Below, one piece after another: positions 17,545 through 27,164 of a stretch of 64,000 nt of DNA (position 1 is its first letter; each line of letters opens with the position of its first letter). Under the pieces are notes generated by a model. It worked only from the letters and a program-made list of their open reading frames with translations, did not search any database and was not told the origin of the DNA. This DNA is from Terriglobia bacterium (GTDB lineage: Bacteria; Acidobacteriota; Terriglobia; Terriglobales; Acidobacteriaceae). The DNA lies in assembly GCA_020073495.1 (NCBI GenBank), contig JAIQFD010000001.1, positions 310,001-374,000 of the forward strand. Direction: 5' to 3'. The position numbers were made by a program, and so were the translations under genes.

Positions 17545-19911
17545 ATGGCTGACGTCAACATAACTGTCGATGGCAAGAAGGTCACGGCGGCTGCCGGGAC
17601 TCTCCTCATCGAGGCCTGCAAGAGCGTGGGCATCGAGGTGCCGTCGTTCTGCTATTACCCGGGGCTCTCGCTGCAAGGCGCGTGCCGCATGTGCCTGGTG
17701 AAGGTCGAGAAGATGCCCAAGCTGCAGACGGCCTGCACTACCGTGATCAGCGAGGGCATGGCGGTCACCACCGACTCTGACGAGATCCGCCAGGCGCGCA
17801 AGGCGATGCTGGAGATGGTCCTGCAGAACCATCCACTGGATTGCCCGGTGTGCGACGCGGGCGGCGAGTGCGAACTCCAGGACATGACTTTCAGCTACGG
17901 CGCCGCCGAGTCCATGCTCATCGATCCCAAGAACCACCGCGAGGAGCAGCAGTGGTCGCCGGTGGTGTACTTCGACCGCCCGCGCTGCATCCTGTGCTAT
18001 CGCTGCGTGCGCGTCTGTGGCGAGGGCATGGACGTGTGGGCGCTGGGCATCCAGCAACGCGGCTCGTCCTCCGTGATCGCGCCCAACAAGGAAGACCACC
18101 TCGAGTGCGAAGAGTGCGGAATGTGCATCGACATCTGCCCGGTCGGCGCGCTGACCTCGGGCGCGTACCGCTACAAGACGCGGCCATGGGAGATGAACCA
18201 CGTGGGCACCGTCTGCACGCACTGCGCCGACGGCTGCAAGACCACGCTGGGCGTCCGCCGCCACGAGACCGGCATGGAGATCGTCCGCGGCGACAATCGC
18301 GACAAGAGCGGTATCAACGGCGACTTCCTTTGCATCAAGGGGCGCTACGCTTTCGACTTCGCCCACCACGAGGAGCGGCTGACCACGCCGCTCATCCAGC
18401 GTGACGGCAAGCTCGGGCCGGCGTCCTGGGACGAGGCGCTGGAGACGATTGGGACGAAGTTCCGCGAGATCCGCGATACGCATGGTGGTAAGGCGATGGG
18501 CGTCATCGGCTCTCCTCGCGTGACCAACGAAGAGAACTATCTGCTCCAGAAGTTCGCGCGGCTGGGGCTGAAGACCAACAACATCGACCACCACCGCACC
18601 GCCGACTTCCCTGGCTTCGCCGCCGCGCTGGCCGGCAAGCCGGATGCGACCGCCAGCATGCGCGATGTCTTCAACGCGCCGGCCGTGCTGCTCATCGGGA
18701 ACAACCCCACCGAGCAGCATCCGCTGCTGGCGTGGCAGATCCGCACTGCGGTACGTCTGCGCCGCGCCAAGCTCTACGTGGTGAACTCCCAGCCCATCAA
18801 GCTGCGGCGGCAGGCAGTGGCTTTCGCGCAGATCCCGGCAGGTGCGGAGCCGAAATTCGTCGCATACCTGAACGGCGACGATGCCGCGGCCGATGCGCTC
18901 GCCGGTGAGAAGCTGACCAAAGACGCTCTCGCCAAGCTACGCGACTCGCTCAGATCCGAGCAGAACCTGGTCATCGTTTTCGGCTCGGAGCTGCGCGGCG
19001 ACGACATCGCCGCCCTAGTGCGCTGGGGATCGGGGATCGCGGGCGCGAAGTTCGTCTGCCTCGGCGATTACGCCAACTCGCGCGGCGTCGCCGACATGGG
19101 CCTCTACCCTGACCTGCTCCCGGGATATCTGCCGCTTTCGCAGGGCTCCCGCCTGAAGGAAGAGTGGCCCGACCTGCCGGCCGAGCCGGGCATGAACATC
19201 GAGCAGATGATCGATGCGGCAAAAAAGGACGAACTGAAGGCGCTGTACGTGGTGAGCGCCAACATCGTGTCGGCCCACAAGATCGATCCCTTCATCCTGC
19301 AGAAGCCCTTCGTGGTCGTGCAGGATATGTTCCTGACCGAGACCGCGCTGCTCGCGGACGTGGTGCTGCCGGTGCAGAACATCTACGAGAAGTCGGGCAC
19401 CATGACCAACACCTGCGGCGACCTCCAGGCTGTACGCAAGGCGGGCGAATTCGTCGGGGCGAAAACGGATCTGGAGATCATCGTGCGCATCGCCGACCGC
19501 ATGGGCATCGCGCCGCAATCGCTGGTGCCATTTGGTCCACGTGGAGTGCACGCCGACATGGGCCAGTCGCGCGGCGCACAGTCAGGCGAGGCGGACCGTC
19601 ACATGGTCTACCTGCAATCGCACGGCCTGGAACCGAAGATGAGCCCCTTCGACCCCATGGCGCTGCTCGACGAGATCCTGCGCCTGGTGCCGGGCTACGA
19701 GGTTTCGCGGACCGAGCTGCTCGCGGGCAATGACGTGCACACCCGGCTTGGACACTCGACCGGCAGGCAGCAACATGCCGCCGAACTGGTCCGCCCGGCG
19801 AATGACACCCTGTTCACCTCGGGCACGCTCGGCAGGTATTCCAAGGTCCTGAATTCGGTGATGGAGAACAAGAAGGGCGTGCCCGTGGATGGGAAGGTTG
19901 CCGCGGATTAG
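17545..19911 (+). CDS. nuoG: NADH-quinone oxidoreductase subunit G (cluster 1)
   Basis: A 788-residue iron-sulfur subunit. The N-terminal ferredoxin domain holds the N1b motif (CYYPGLSLQGACRMC with a later Cys), followed by the His-ligated N5 motif (HPLDCPVCDAGGEC) and two ferredoxin-like clusters (CILCYRCVRVC, CEECGMCIDICP). A further CTHCADGC motif with a Cys ~31 residues later fits the extra N7 cluster found in only some bacteria. The rest is the molybdopterin-oxidoreductase-like fold. The start is ATG 17545. Confidence 0.95.
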   Translation: MADVNITVDGKKVTAAAGTLLIEACKSVGIEVPSFCYYPGLSLQGACRMCLVKVEKMPKLQTACTTVISEGMAVTTDSDEIRQARKAMLEMVLQNHPLDCPVCDAGGECELQDMTFSYGAAESMLIDPKNHREEQQWSPVVYFDRPRCILCYRCVRVCGEGMDVWALGIQQRGSSSVIAPNKEDHLECEECGMCIDICPVGALTSGAYRYKTRPWEMNHVGTVCTHCADGCKTTLGVRRHETGMEIVRGDNRDKSGINGDFLCIKGRYAFDFAHHEERLTTPLIQRDGKLGPASWDEALETIGTKFREIRDTHGGKAMGVIGSPRVTNEENYLLQKFARLGLKTNNIDHHRTADFPGFAAALAGKPDATASMRDVFNAPAVLLIGNNPTEQHPLLAWQIRTAVRLRRAKLYVVNSQPIKLRRQAVAFAQIPAGAEPKFVAYLNGDDAAADALAGEKLTKDALAKLRDSLRSEQNLVIVFGSELRGDDIAALVRWGSGIAGAKFVCLGDYANSRGVADMGLYPDLLPGYLPLSQGSRLKEEWPDLPAEPGMNIEQMIDAAKKDELKALYVVSANIVSAHKIDPFILQKPFVVVQDMFLTETALLADVVLPVQNIYEKSGTMTNTCGDLQAVRKAGEFVGAKTDLEIIVRIADRMGIAPQSLVPFGPRGVHADMGQSRGAQSGEADRHMVYLQSHGLEPKMSPFDPMALLDEILRLVPGYEVSRTELLAGNDVHTRLGHSTGRQQHAAELVRPANDTLFTSGTLGRYSKVLNSVMENKKGVPVDGKVAAD

Positions 19912-19953
19912 TCGTCAGTCATCAGTCGTTATTCGTCAGCAAGAGAGAAGACG
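19912..19953 (+). repeat. Short word-repeat spacer between nuoG and nuoH
   Basis: Words GTCGTCAGTC, ATCAGTCG and ATTCGTCAGC repeat with single changes across the 42-bp gap, ending in a purine-rich AGAGAGAAG just before the nuoH TTG start, which could serve as ribosome-binding site. Confidence 0.45.
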
Positions 19954-21000
19954 TTGAACTACCCGGACATCACGGCCTACATCGTCGTCAGTCTCGTCAA
20001 GATCGCGATCGTCGTCGTCATCTTGCTGACGGCGGTGGCTTACACCGTGTTGCTGGAGCGGAAACTGGTGGGACACATCCAGAACCGCTGGGGACCTACC
20101 CGCGTAGGCCCGTTCGGCCTGCTGCAACCACTGGCCGACGGTCTGAAGATCATCCTCAAGGAAGATCTCACGCCGCCGCACGTGTACCGGCCGCTGTACA
20201 TCCTGGCGCCCATCCTGTCGCTGACGCTCGCCCTGACCAGCATCTCCGTGATTCCCTTCGGCAACGTCATACACATCGGCAAGAACATCATCACCCCGCT
20301 GCAGATCACCGACCTCAACATCGGGCTGCTGGTGATCCTGGGCGTGACCTCGATGGGCGTGTACGGCGTCGCGCTGTCGGGTTGGTCGTCGAACAATAAG
20401 TACTCCCTGCTCGGCTCGCTGCGCGCCAGCGCGCAGATGGTCAGCTACGAGCTGGCGCTGGGGCTGTCGCTGATCGGCGTGCTGATCCTGTCGGGCACGC
20501 TCAGCCTGCGCGGCATCGTGGACGCGCAGAAGGGCGGCATCCTGCACTGGAATTTCTTTGGCGGGTTCCAGTTCGTGGCCTTCTTCATCTATCTGATGGC
20601 GGCCTACGCGGAGACCAACCGCATCCCCTTCGACCTGCCCGAAGCCGAGACCGAGCTGGTCGCCGGCTACCACACCGAGTACAGCTCCATGAAGTTCGCC
20701 ATGTTCTTCATGGCGGAGTACGCGAACATGATCACCGTCGGCTGTCTGGCCACTATCCTGTTCTTCGGCGGATGGCATGGGCCGGTTCCGTACTTCACGC
20801 CCGTCTTCTTGCAGCCATTCCTGCCGGCGTTCTGGTTCGCGGCCAAAGTTTTCTGCTTCCTCTTCCTGTACATCTGGGTGCGCGGAACGCTGCCGCGCTT
20901 CCGTTATGACCAGCTGATGGCATTCGGCTGGAAGGTGCTGCTGCCGCTGGCCATCGCAAACGTGATCTTGACCAGCCTGTGGGTGGCGTTGAAGTCATGA
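19954..21000 (+). CDS. nuoH: NADH-quinone oxidoreductase subunit H (cluster 1)
   Basis: A 348-residue membrane subunit with about eight predicted helices that links the quinone cavity to the proton-pumping arm. Signatures present include ERKLVGHIQNRWGPTRVGPFG, GWSSNNKYSLLGSLRASAQMVSYE and AETNRIPFDLPEAETELVAGYHTEYSSM. It uses a TTG start at 19954 and overlaps nuoJ by 4 bp. In most bacteria nuoI would follow; here nuoJ follows directly. Confidence 0.94.
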   Translation: MNYPDITAYIVVSLVKIAIVVVILLTAVAYTVLLERKLVGHIQNRWGPTRVGPFGLLQPLADGLKIILKEDLTPPHVYRPLYILAPILSLTLALTSISVIPFGNVIHIGKNIITPLQITDLNIGLLVILGVTSMGVYGVALSGWSSNNKYSLLGSLRASAQMVSYELALGLSLIGVLILSGTLSLRGIVDAQKGGILHWNFFGGFQFVAFFIYLMAAYAETNRIPFDLPEAETELVAGYHTEYSSMKFAMFFMAEYANMITVGCLATILFFGGWHGPVPYFTPVFLQPFLPAFWFAAKVFCFLFLYIWVRGTLPRFRYDQLMAFGWKVLLPLAIANVILTSLWVALKS

Positions 21001-21500
21001 TTCATCCGGTCTTGTTCTTCATCTTCGCGGCGGTGGCGGTGGCAGGGGCGGTGAATCTGCTGGCGCAGAAGCATCCCATCAACAGCGCGCTGTCGCTGAT
21101 CGTGGTGATGGGCTCGCTGGCCGTGCTTTACCTGCTGCTGGGAGCGGAGTTCGTGGCCGCCATCCAGGTGATCGTGTACGCCGGCGCGGTGATGGTGCTG
21201 TTCGTATTCGTGATCATGCTGCTCAACGCCGGCGAGGAAGAACACGAGGGCCCGGGCAGCCGTGTGGCCAAGATCTTTGGCTATCCGGCGGTGGTGCTGC
21301 TGGCCGGACTGCTCACCTACGTGCTGACCAGCCGCGCGACTCCCGAGCAGTTCGTCGAGATCGGGCGCTTCGTGGGCAGCACCAAGGACATCGGGCGCCT
21401 GCTCTTCCGCGACTTCCTGCTGCCCTTCGAGGTGACCTCGGTGCTGATCCTGATCGCCATCATGGGCGCCGTGGTCCTGGCCCGGAGAGGAGAACAGTAG
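20997..21500 (+). CDS. nuoJ: NADH-quinone oxidoreductase subunit J (cluster 1)
   Basis: A 167-residue membrane subunit with five predicted helices. It shows the ND6 pattern (NSALSLIVVMGSLAVLYLLLGAEFVAAIQVIVYAGAVMVLFVFVIMLLN) with the pi-bulge helix region. The start is ATG 20997, overlapping the nuoH TGA (ATGA). nuoK begins directly after its stop. Confidence 0.94.
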   Translation: MIHPVLFFIFAAVAVAGAVNLLAQKHPINSALSLIVVMGSLAVLYLLLGAEFVAAIQVIVYAGAVMVLFVFVIMLLNAGEEEHEGPGSRVAKIFGYPAVVLLAGLLTYVLTSRATPEQFVEIGRFVGSTKDIGRLLFRDFLLPFEVTSVLILIAIMGAVVLARRGEQ

Positions 21501-21803
21501 ATGGTCCCTGTTCACTACTACCTAGTGCTGAGCGCGGTGCTGTTTTCCTGCGGCGTGGTCGGCTTCCTCATCAAGCGCAACATCATCACCATCTTCATGT
21601 GCATCGAGCTGATGCTCAACGGGGTGAACCTGGCCTTCGTGGCCTTTGCCTATGAGTGGCACAAACTGAGCGGGCACGTGTTCGTCTTTTTCGTCATGGT
21701 AGTGGCCGCGGCTGAGGCTGCGGTTGGTTTGGCGATCATCATCACTGTATTCCGGACTCGCGAGACCTTGAACGTCGACCGCGTCAATCTATTGAAGCTG
21801 TAG
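21501..21803 (+). CDS. nuoK: NADH-quinone oxidoreductase subunit K (cluster 1)
   Basis: A 100-residue ND4L-type subunit with three helices. The proton-pathway Glu residues are visible in [17 protein letters not shown] and in [19 protein letters not shown]. It starts immediately after the nuoJ stop. Confidence 0.95.
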   Translation: MVPVHYYLVLSAVLFSCGVVGFLIKRNIITIFMCIELMLNGVNLAFVAFAYEWHKLSGHVFVFFVMVVAAAEAAVGLAIIITVFRTRETLNVDRVNLLKL

Positions 21804-21865
21804 TTCTTATTCGTTCTTCGCTCTTGGTTTTTGGCTAGGAGCTAGTGACTAGCAGCTAGAAGCTT
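21804..21865 (+). repeat. Word-repeat spacer between nuoK and nuoL
   Basis: Two word sets: TTCTTATTCGTTCTTCGC and then GCTAGGAGCTAGTGACTAG / CAGCTAGAAGC, the latter built from CTAG-containing palindromes able to form alternative hairpins before nuoL. Confidence 0.55.
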
Positions 21866-24127
21866 ATGAACCTTCATGTCTGGCTTATCCCGGTGCTGCC
21901 GCTGGTGGGCGCGGCCGTCAACGGGCTGTTCGGTCGGCACTACTCGAAGAAGGTAGTGGCGGCGGTCGGACTGGCGTTCGTGGGACTGGCATTCCTCTGG
22001 TCCGTGTACGCGGCCATCCAGTTCGGGAACCTGCCGCACGATCAGCTGCCCTACATCGAGACCCACTTGCCGTGGATCCAGGCGGGCGACTTCCGCGCGG
22101 ACTTTGGCTTCTACCTCGACCAGCTCTCCCTAGTTATGATCCTGGTGGTCAGCGGCGTCGGTTTCGTCATTCATATCTACTCGGTCGGCTACATGTGGGA
22201 AGAGGGCGGGTTCTACCGTTATTTCTCGTACCTGAACCTGTTCATGTTCTTCATGCTGACCCTGGTGCTGGCGAACAACTACCTGCTGATGTTCGTCGGT
22301 TGGGAAGGCGTGGGCCTGGCGTCGTACCTGCTGATCGGGTTCTTCTTCCTGCGCGACTCAGCCGCCAGCGCCGGCAAGAAGGCGTTCATCGTCAACCGCA
22401 TCGGCGACTTCGGTTTCCTGATCGCGCTGTTCCTCCTTATCAAGCACTTCGGCTCGCTGAACTACGCGGAAGTGTTCGGAGCGGCCTCGCACCTGACGAT
22501 TGAGCCCGTGCCCGGCGTGCTGACCGCGATCGCCATCCTGATGATGGTGGGCGCGGCTGGAAAGTCGGCGCAGGTCCCACTCTACGTCTGGCTGCCCGAC
22601 GCCATGGAAGGCCCGACGCCGGTTTCGGCGCTGATCCACGCCGCCACCATGGTCACCGCGGGCGTCTACATGGTTTGCCGCTCCAACCCCATCTTCAGCC
22701 GCTCGCCGGAGGCGATGCTGGTAGTGGCCGTCGTCGGCTGCTTCACCGCGTTCTTCGCAGCCACCATCGGCATGGCCCAGACTGACATCAAGCGCGTGCT
22801 CGCCTACTCCACCGTGTCGCAGCTCGGATACATGTTCCTGGCGGCGGGTGTCGCTGCGTATTCGGCGGCCATCTTCCACCTGATGACCCACGCGTTTTTC
22901 AAGGCGCTGCTCTTCCTCGCCGCAGGCTCCGTCATCCACGGCCTTGGCGGACAGCAGGACATGCGCAACATGGGCGGACTCAAGAAGTACATGCCAGTCA
23001 CTTTCTGGACCATGACCGCTGCCACCTTCGCCATCGCCGGCTTCTTCCCCCTGTCGGGCTTCTTCTCCAAAGACGAGATCCTGTGGCAGGCCTATTCCAG
23101 CCGGCACGGCCACTGGCTGCTGTGGCTGATCGCGACTGTCACCGCGCTAATGACCTCCTTCTACATGTTCCGCCTCTGGTTCCTGACCTTCTTCGGCGAG
23201 TACCGCGGCGTCGAGGGTGCGGGCCACGGCCAAGCGCCAGGGCAGCCCATCCCCGAGGAAGCGAGATCTGCCGAACCGGCCGTCACCGAGGACTCCGCGG
23301 AGATCCTGATCCCCGCCGAGTATGAAAAGCTCGTCCTCCGCGAAGTGAAGTTGCGTCATGGAACGGTCATCAAGGTCGAGCAGACCGGCGATTCGAAGCT
23401 GCTGAAGGCCACCTTCCCAAAAGGCCGCATGATGTATCTGGAACAGGACGTCAAGAAGGTCAGCAACGGGAGGGGGACCGCGACCCTGCGTTTCACCGAT
23501 GTGGTCCGTGCTTCCAGGCCGGCAGCGGCTCCGCCCCCTGTCCACCATGGGCCGCACGAAAGTCCCTGGGTGATGCTCGGTCCGCTGGTCGTGCTGGCCA
23601 TCGGCAGCGTGATCGCCGGATGGATCGGCTGGCCGCAGGCGCTGGGCGGCTCGAACCACTTCGAACACTTCCTCTCTCCTGCGATCCAGCAGGTGGAACA
23701 GACCGCCGCCGAGGGGCACGTTGAGGCTGCATCGACCGAGATCGCGTTCATGCTGATCTCTCTGGGCGCGTCGGCGCTGGGCCTGTTCTTCGCCTGGCTG
23801 CTCTACTACAAGCGGCGCGAGCTGCCCGCGAAGATCACGGTCCAGCTGGGTGGCCTCTACGACGCGGTGCGCAACAAATACTGGGTGGACGAAGGCTACA
23901 ACACGCTCTTCGTCCAGCCGCTGATCGAAGGCTCGACTCGCCTGCTCTGGCGCGCCATTGACGTGGGCGCCATCGACCGCTCTGTCAACGAAGCCGCCGA
24001 AGGCGCGCAAGCGCTTTCCGGCGAGGTGCGCCAGATGCAATCCGGCAACATCCGCTCCTACGCCGGATGGGTGGCTGCCGGCGCCGCCGTCGCGCTGCTC
24101 TACATGATCTGGGCAGGTGGGCGATGA
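21866..24127 (+). CDS. nuoL: NADH-quinone oxidoreductase subunit L (cluster 1) with an extra soluble insertion
   Basis: A 753-residue antiporter-like subunit. Core motifs are intact: NNYLLMFVGWEGVGLASYLLIG, KSAQVPLYVWLPDAMEGPTPVSALIHAATMVTAGVYM and the FFKALLFLAAGSVIHGL helix. Between GEYRG (about residue 443) and HESPW (about residue 563) lies a segment of roughly 115 residues with strand-like character (EYEKLVLREVKLRHG..., GTATLRFTDVV). The NuoL of cluster 2 has only a short loop there. The C-terminal lateral helix region is present. It overlaps nuoM by 4 bp. Confidence 0.94.
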   Translation: MNLHVWLIPVLPLVGAAVNGLFGRHYSKKVVAAVGLAFVGLAFLWSVYAAIQFGNLPHDQLPYIETHLPWIQAGDFRADFGFYLDQLSLVMILVVSGVGFVIHIYSVGYMWEEGGFYRYFSYLNLFMFFMLTLVLANNYLLMFVGWEGVGLASYLLIGFFFLRDSAASAGKKAFIVNRIGDFGFLIALFLLIKHFGSLNYAEVFGAASHLTIEPVPGVLTAIAILMMVGAAGKSAQVPLYVWLPDAMEGPTPVSALIHAATMVTAGVYMVCRSNPIFSRSPEAMLVVAVVGCFTAFFAATIGMAQTDIKRVLAYSTVSQLGYMFLAAGVAAYSAAIFHLMTHAFFKALLFLAAGSVIHGLGGQQDMRNMGGLKKYMPVTFWTMTAATFAIAGFFPLSGFFSKDEILWQAYSSRHGHWLLWLIATVTALMTSFYMFRLWFLTFFGEYRGVEGAGHGQAPGQPIPEEARSAEPAVTEDSAEILIPAEYEKLVLREVKLRHGTVIKVEQTGDSKLLKATFPKGRMMYLEQDVKKVSNGRGTATLRFTDVVRASRPAAAPPPVHHGPHESPWVMLGPLVVLAIGSVIAGWIGWPQALGGSNHFEHFLSPAIQQVEQTAAEGHVEAASTEIAFMLISLGASALGLFFAWLLYYKRRELPAKITVQLGGLYDAVRNKYWVDEGYNTLFVQPLIEGSTRLLWRAIDVGAIDRSVNEAAEGAQALSGEVRQMQSGNIRSYAGWVAAGAAVALLYMIWAGGR

Positions 24128-25641
24128 GCCCGCAAGACCTGAACGGGATCATCCTGACGCTGGTCACGTTCCTGCCGACCGCGGGCGCGCTGCTGCTCCT
24201 GCTCTTTCCCCGGCGCGACAGCAGTATCCGCTCCTTCGCGCTCATCATCTCGGTCATCAACTTCATCCTCTCCCTGCACCTGCCCATCTACTTCGACAAT
24301 GCGCGCGCGGGCTTTCAGTACCGCATCGACCTGCCGTGGATCGCCACGCCCAACATCCACTACCACCTCGGCGTGGACGGCATCTCCATATGGCTGGTGG
24401 TGCTGACCACTTTCCTGGTGCCCTTGGGCGTGCTGGTCTCGTGGAAGTCGGTCCACGAGCGCGTCAAGGAATTCTTCATCCTCTTCCTGCTGCTGGAGAC
24501 GGCGATGATCGGCGTCTTCGTCAGCCTCGATCTCTTCCTGTTCTATTTCTTCTGGGAAGCGTCTTTGATCCCCATGGCGCTGCTCATCGGCATGTACGGA
24601 CACGAGCGGCGCGTGTACGCCGCGGTGAAATTCTTTCTGTTCACGATGATCGGCTCGGTTTTCATGCTGGCGGCCATCATCTGGCTGTACGTGAAGGTTG
24701 GCAGCTTCGATTTCCTCACCATCCAGGCGGCGCTCCGGGCGGAGCGGATCCCGGGCATCTGGACGGCCTCCGAGTGGCTCTTCCTCGGCTTCTTCATCGC
24801 CTTTGCAGTGAAGGTGCCGCTGTTCCCGCTGCACACCTGGTTGCCCGATGCGCACGTCGAAGCCCCGACCGCAGGCTCCGTGCTGCTGGCCGGCGTCCTG
24901 CTGAAGATGGGAACTTACGGCCTGCTGCGCTTCAACGTCGGGCTCTTCCCCGCCCAGTCGCGCGAGCACGCGCCCTGGATCGTCACCCTGGCCATCATCG
25001 GCATCATCTACGGCGCGCTGGTGGCCATGGTTCAGCCCAACATGAAGAAGCTGATCGCCTACTCCTCGGTCAGCCACCTCGGCTTCGTGGTGCTCGGCAT
25101 CTTCACCTTTACCCAGGCGGGCGTGGACGGCGCGGTCTACCAGATGCTGAACCACGGCGTCTCCACCGGCGCGCTGTTCATGCTCGCCGGCATGATCTAC
25201 GAGCGCCGCCACACTTACGAGATCAAGGACTACGGCGGCCTGGCCACTCCCATGCCGGTGTACGCCACCTTCTTTCTGGTGATCACGCTGTCGTCCATCG
25301 GCCTGCCGCTGCTGAACGGATTTGTCGGCGAGTTCCTGGTGTTGAGCGGCGCCTTCAAGGCCAAAGCCGTCTACGGCATCCTGGGCGCTACGGGCGTCAT
25401 CTGGAGCGCGTGTTACATGCTGTGGATGTACCAGCGCGCATTCTTCGGAAAGGTGACCAGCGAAGCGAACCGCGCGGTGCCCGACATTGACGTGCGCGAA
25501 CGCATCGCGCTCTGGCCGACGGCGATCGCCGCGCTGGCCATGGGCGTCGCGCCACCCATCTGGTTCGCCTCCATCGACCCGGCGGTCCGCATCGCGCTCG
25601 GGCCTCTCGCTCAGCAGATCGGAAGATTGGTGGGCCAATGA
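24124..25641 (+). CDS. nuoM: NADH-quinone oxidoreductase subunit M (cluster 1)
   Basis: A 505-residue antiporter-like subunit with about 14 helices. Signatures: YHLGVDGISIWLVVLTTFL, FYFFWEASLIPMALLIG, HTWLPDAHVEAPTAGSVLLAGVLLKMGTYG and KKLIAYSSVSHLGFVVLG. The start is ATG 24124 overlapping the nuoL stop (ATGA); it in turn overlaps nuoN. Confidence 0.95.
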   Translation: MSPQDLNGIILTLVTFLPTAGALLLLLFPRRDSSIRSFALIISVINFILSLHLPIYFDNARAGFQYRIDLPWIATPNIHYHLGVDGISIWLVVLTTFLVPLGVLVSWKSVHERVKEFFILFLLLETAMIGVFVSLDLFLFYFFWEASLIPMALLIGMYGHERRVYAAVKFFLFTMIGSVFMLAAIIWLYVKVGSFDFLTIQAALRAERIPGIWTASEWLFLGFFIAFAVKVPLFPLHTWLPDAHVEAPTAGSVLLAGVLLKMGTYGLLRFNVGLFPAQSREHAPWIVTLAIIGIIYGALVAMVQPNMKKLIAYSSVSHLGFVVLGIFTFTQAGVDGAVYQMLNHGVSTGALFMLAGMIYERRHTYEIKDYGGLATPMPVYATFFLVITLSSIGLPLLNGFVGEFLVLSGAFKAKAVYGILGATGVIWSACYMLWMYQRAFFGKVTSEANRAVPDIDVRERIALWPTAIAALAMGVAPPIWFASIDPAVRIALGPLAQQIGRLVGQ

Positions 25642-27074
25642 TCCCGGCCGAAGAGTACATCCGCCTGCTGCCGGAGATCGTGCTCACCCTGTTCGGCATC
25701 ATCGTGATGATCGCCGACCCGCTGCTCGACCATAAAGCTTCGCGCAAACCGCTGGGCATCGTCGCCTTCGTCGGCACGCTCTGCGCGCTCGCGGCCACGC
25801 TCTACCAGGCCGACAACCTCGGACCGGCGTTCTTCTCCCTGGTCCGCGTGGACGACTTCAGCGTCTTCTTCCACCTGGTGATCGAACTGATCGCCGCGGT
25901 CGTGATCCTGGCCTCGCTCGACTATCTCGACACACAGCACATCCGCGCCGGCGAGTTCTACGCCCTGATCCTGTTCGGCAGCGTCGGCATGGTGCTGATG
26001 TCGTCGGCCATGGAACTGGTGCTCATCTTCGTCGCGCTGGAGATCTCGTCCATCTCCACCTACATCCTGGCCGGCTTCCGCCGACGCGTCGCCACCAGCA
26101 CCGAATCGTCCCTGAAGTATTTCCTGCTGGGATCGTTCGCCACCGCCTTCTTCCTCTACGGCGTGGCGTTGATGTTCGGCGCCACCGGCTCCACCAGCAT
26201 CCCGGACATCGCCGACGTTCTGCGCTCCGGCCACACCTCCACCCTGGTCTACACCGCCGTCGCCATGATGTTCGTCGGCCTCGGCTTCAAGGTCGCCTCC
26301 GCGCCTTTCCACGTGTGGACCCCGGACGTCTACGAAGGCGCGCCTGCGCCGGTGGTCGCGCTGATGTCCACCGCGCCCAAAGCGGCGGTGTTCGCCGTCA
26401 TGCTGCGCATCTTCTTCATGGCCTCGGCGCCGGGTTGGTTCTGGATGGTGTGGGTCTCGGCGGTGCTTTCCATGTTCATCGGCAACATCGGCGCCCTGGT
26501 GCAGACCAACGTCAAGCGTATGCTGGCCTACTCGTCCATCGCGCACGCCGGCTACCTGCTGATCGCGTTCGCTGCGGCCCAGGAAATAGGCATCTCGGCG
26601 GCGATGTTCTACACCGCGTCCTACGCGGCGATGAACGTGGGCGCCTTCGCCGTGGTCGGCCACTTCGCCGGCGCCGGCGAGCGCTACGTCAGCATCGAGG
26701 ACTACGCCGGCCTGGGCAGACGCTATCCCTTGCTGGCCGCAATCCTCACCGTGTTCCTGCTGTCGTTGATCGGGATTCCTGTGACCGGCGGCTTCTTCGC
26801 CAAGTTCTACGTGTTCAGCGCGGCGCTCAAGTCGAACCTGGTTTGGCTGACCATCCTCGGCGTCATCAACAGCGCCATCGCCGCGTACTACTACCTGCGC
26901 GTGATCGTGGTGATGTACATGCGTGAGTCGGAGGTGGAGGAAGAGGTTGCACCCGTCTCCCCGGCGCTCGGGGCCGCGCTCGCCGTTAGCGTGCTGGCGA
27001 CCCTCTACTTGGGCGTTCTCCCAGGCCGCGTCTTGCAATTCGCGCAATCCAGCGCCCGGCAGCTCCTGAAATGA
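25638..27074 (+). CDS. nuoN: NADH-quinone oxidoreductase subunit N (cluster 1)
   Basis: A 478-residue antiporter-like subunit, last gene of cluster 1. Motifs: LVLIFVALEISSISTYILAGF, SAPFHVWTPDVYEGAPAPVVALMSTAPKAA and NVKRMLAYSSIAHAGYLLI. It starts inside the nuoM stop (ATGA). The operon ends here against a convergent ABC transporter pair, with an inverted word-repeat between them. Confidence 0.95.
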   Translation: MIPAEEYIRLLPEIVLTLFGIIVMIADPLLDHKASRKPLGIVAFVGTLCALAATLYQADNLGPAFFSLVRVDDFSVFFHLVIELIAAVVILASLDYLDTQHIRAGEFYALILFGSVGMVLMSSAMELVLIFVALEISSISTYILAGFRRRVATSTESSLKYFLLGSFATAFFLYGVALMFGATGSTSIPDIADVLRSGHTSTLVYTAVAMMFVGLGFKVASAPFHVWTPDVYEGAPAPVVALMSTAPKAAVFAVMLRIFFMASAPGWFWMVWVSAVLSMFIGNIGALVQTNVKRMLAYSSIAHAGYLLIAFAAAQEIGISAAMFYTASYAAMNVGAFAVVGHFAGAGERYVSIEDYAGLGRRYPLLAAILTVFLLSLIGIPVTGGFFAKFYVFSAALKSNLVWLTILGVINSAIAAYYYLRVIVVMYMRESEVEEEVAPVSPALGAALAVSVLATLYLGVLPGRVLQFAQSSARQLLK

Positions 27075-27078
27075 ATTG

Positions 27079-27164
27079 GTAAAGTCAAATTTGTAATTTG
27101 TAAAGCTTGCAAACCCTTAGCCGATCCTTACTTTGCAAATTGCACATTACAAATCGTACTTTAC
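27079..27164. repeat. Inverted word-repeat between convergent nuoN and ABC permease
   Basis: The left arm GTAAAGTCAAATTTGTAATT and a right arm ending ACATTACAAATCGTACTTTAC are imperfect complements spanning about 86 bp, with an inner GTAAAGCTTGC/GCAAA pair. It replaces a conventional terminator in this convergent gap and contains the permease stop codon. Confidence 0.75.
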
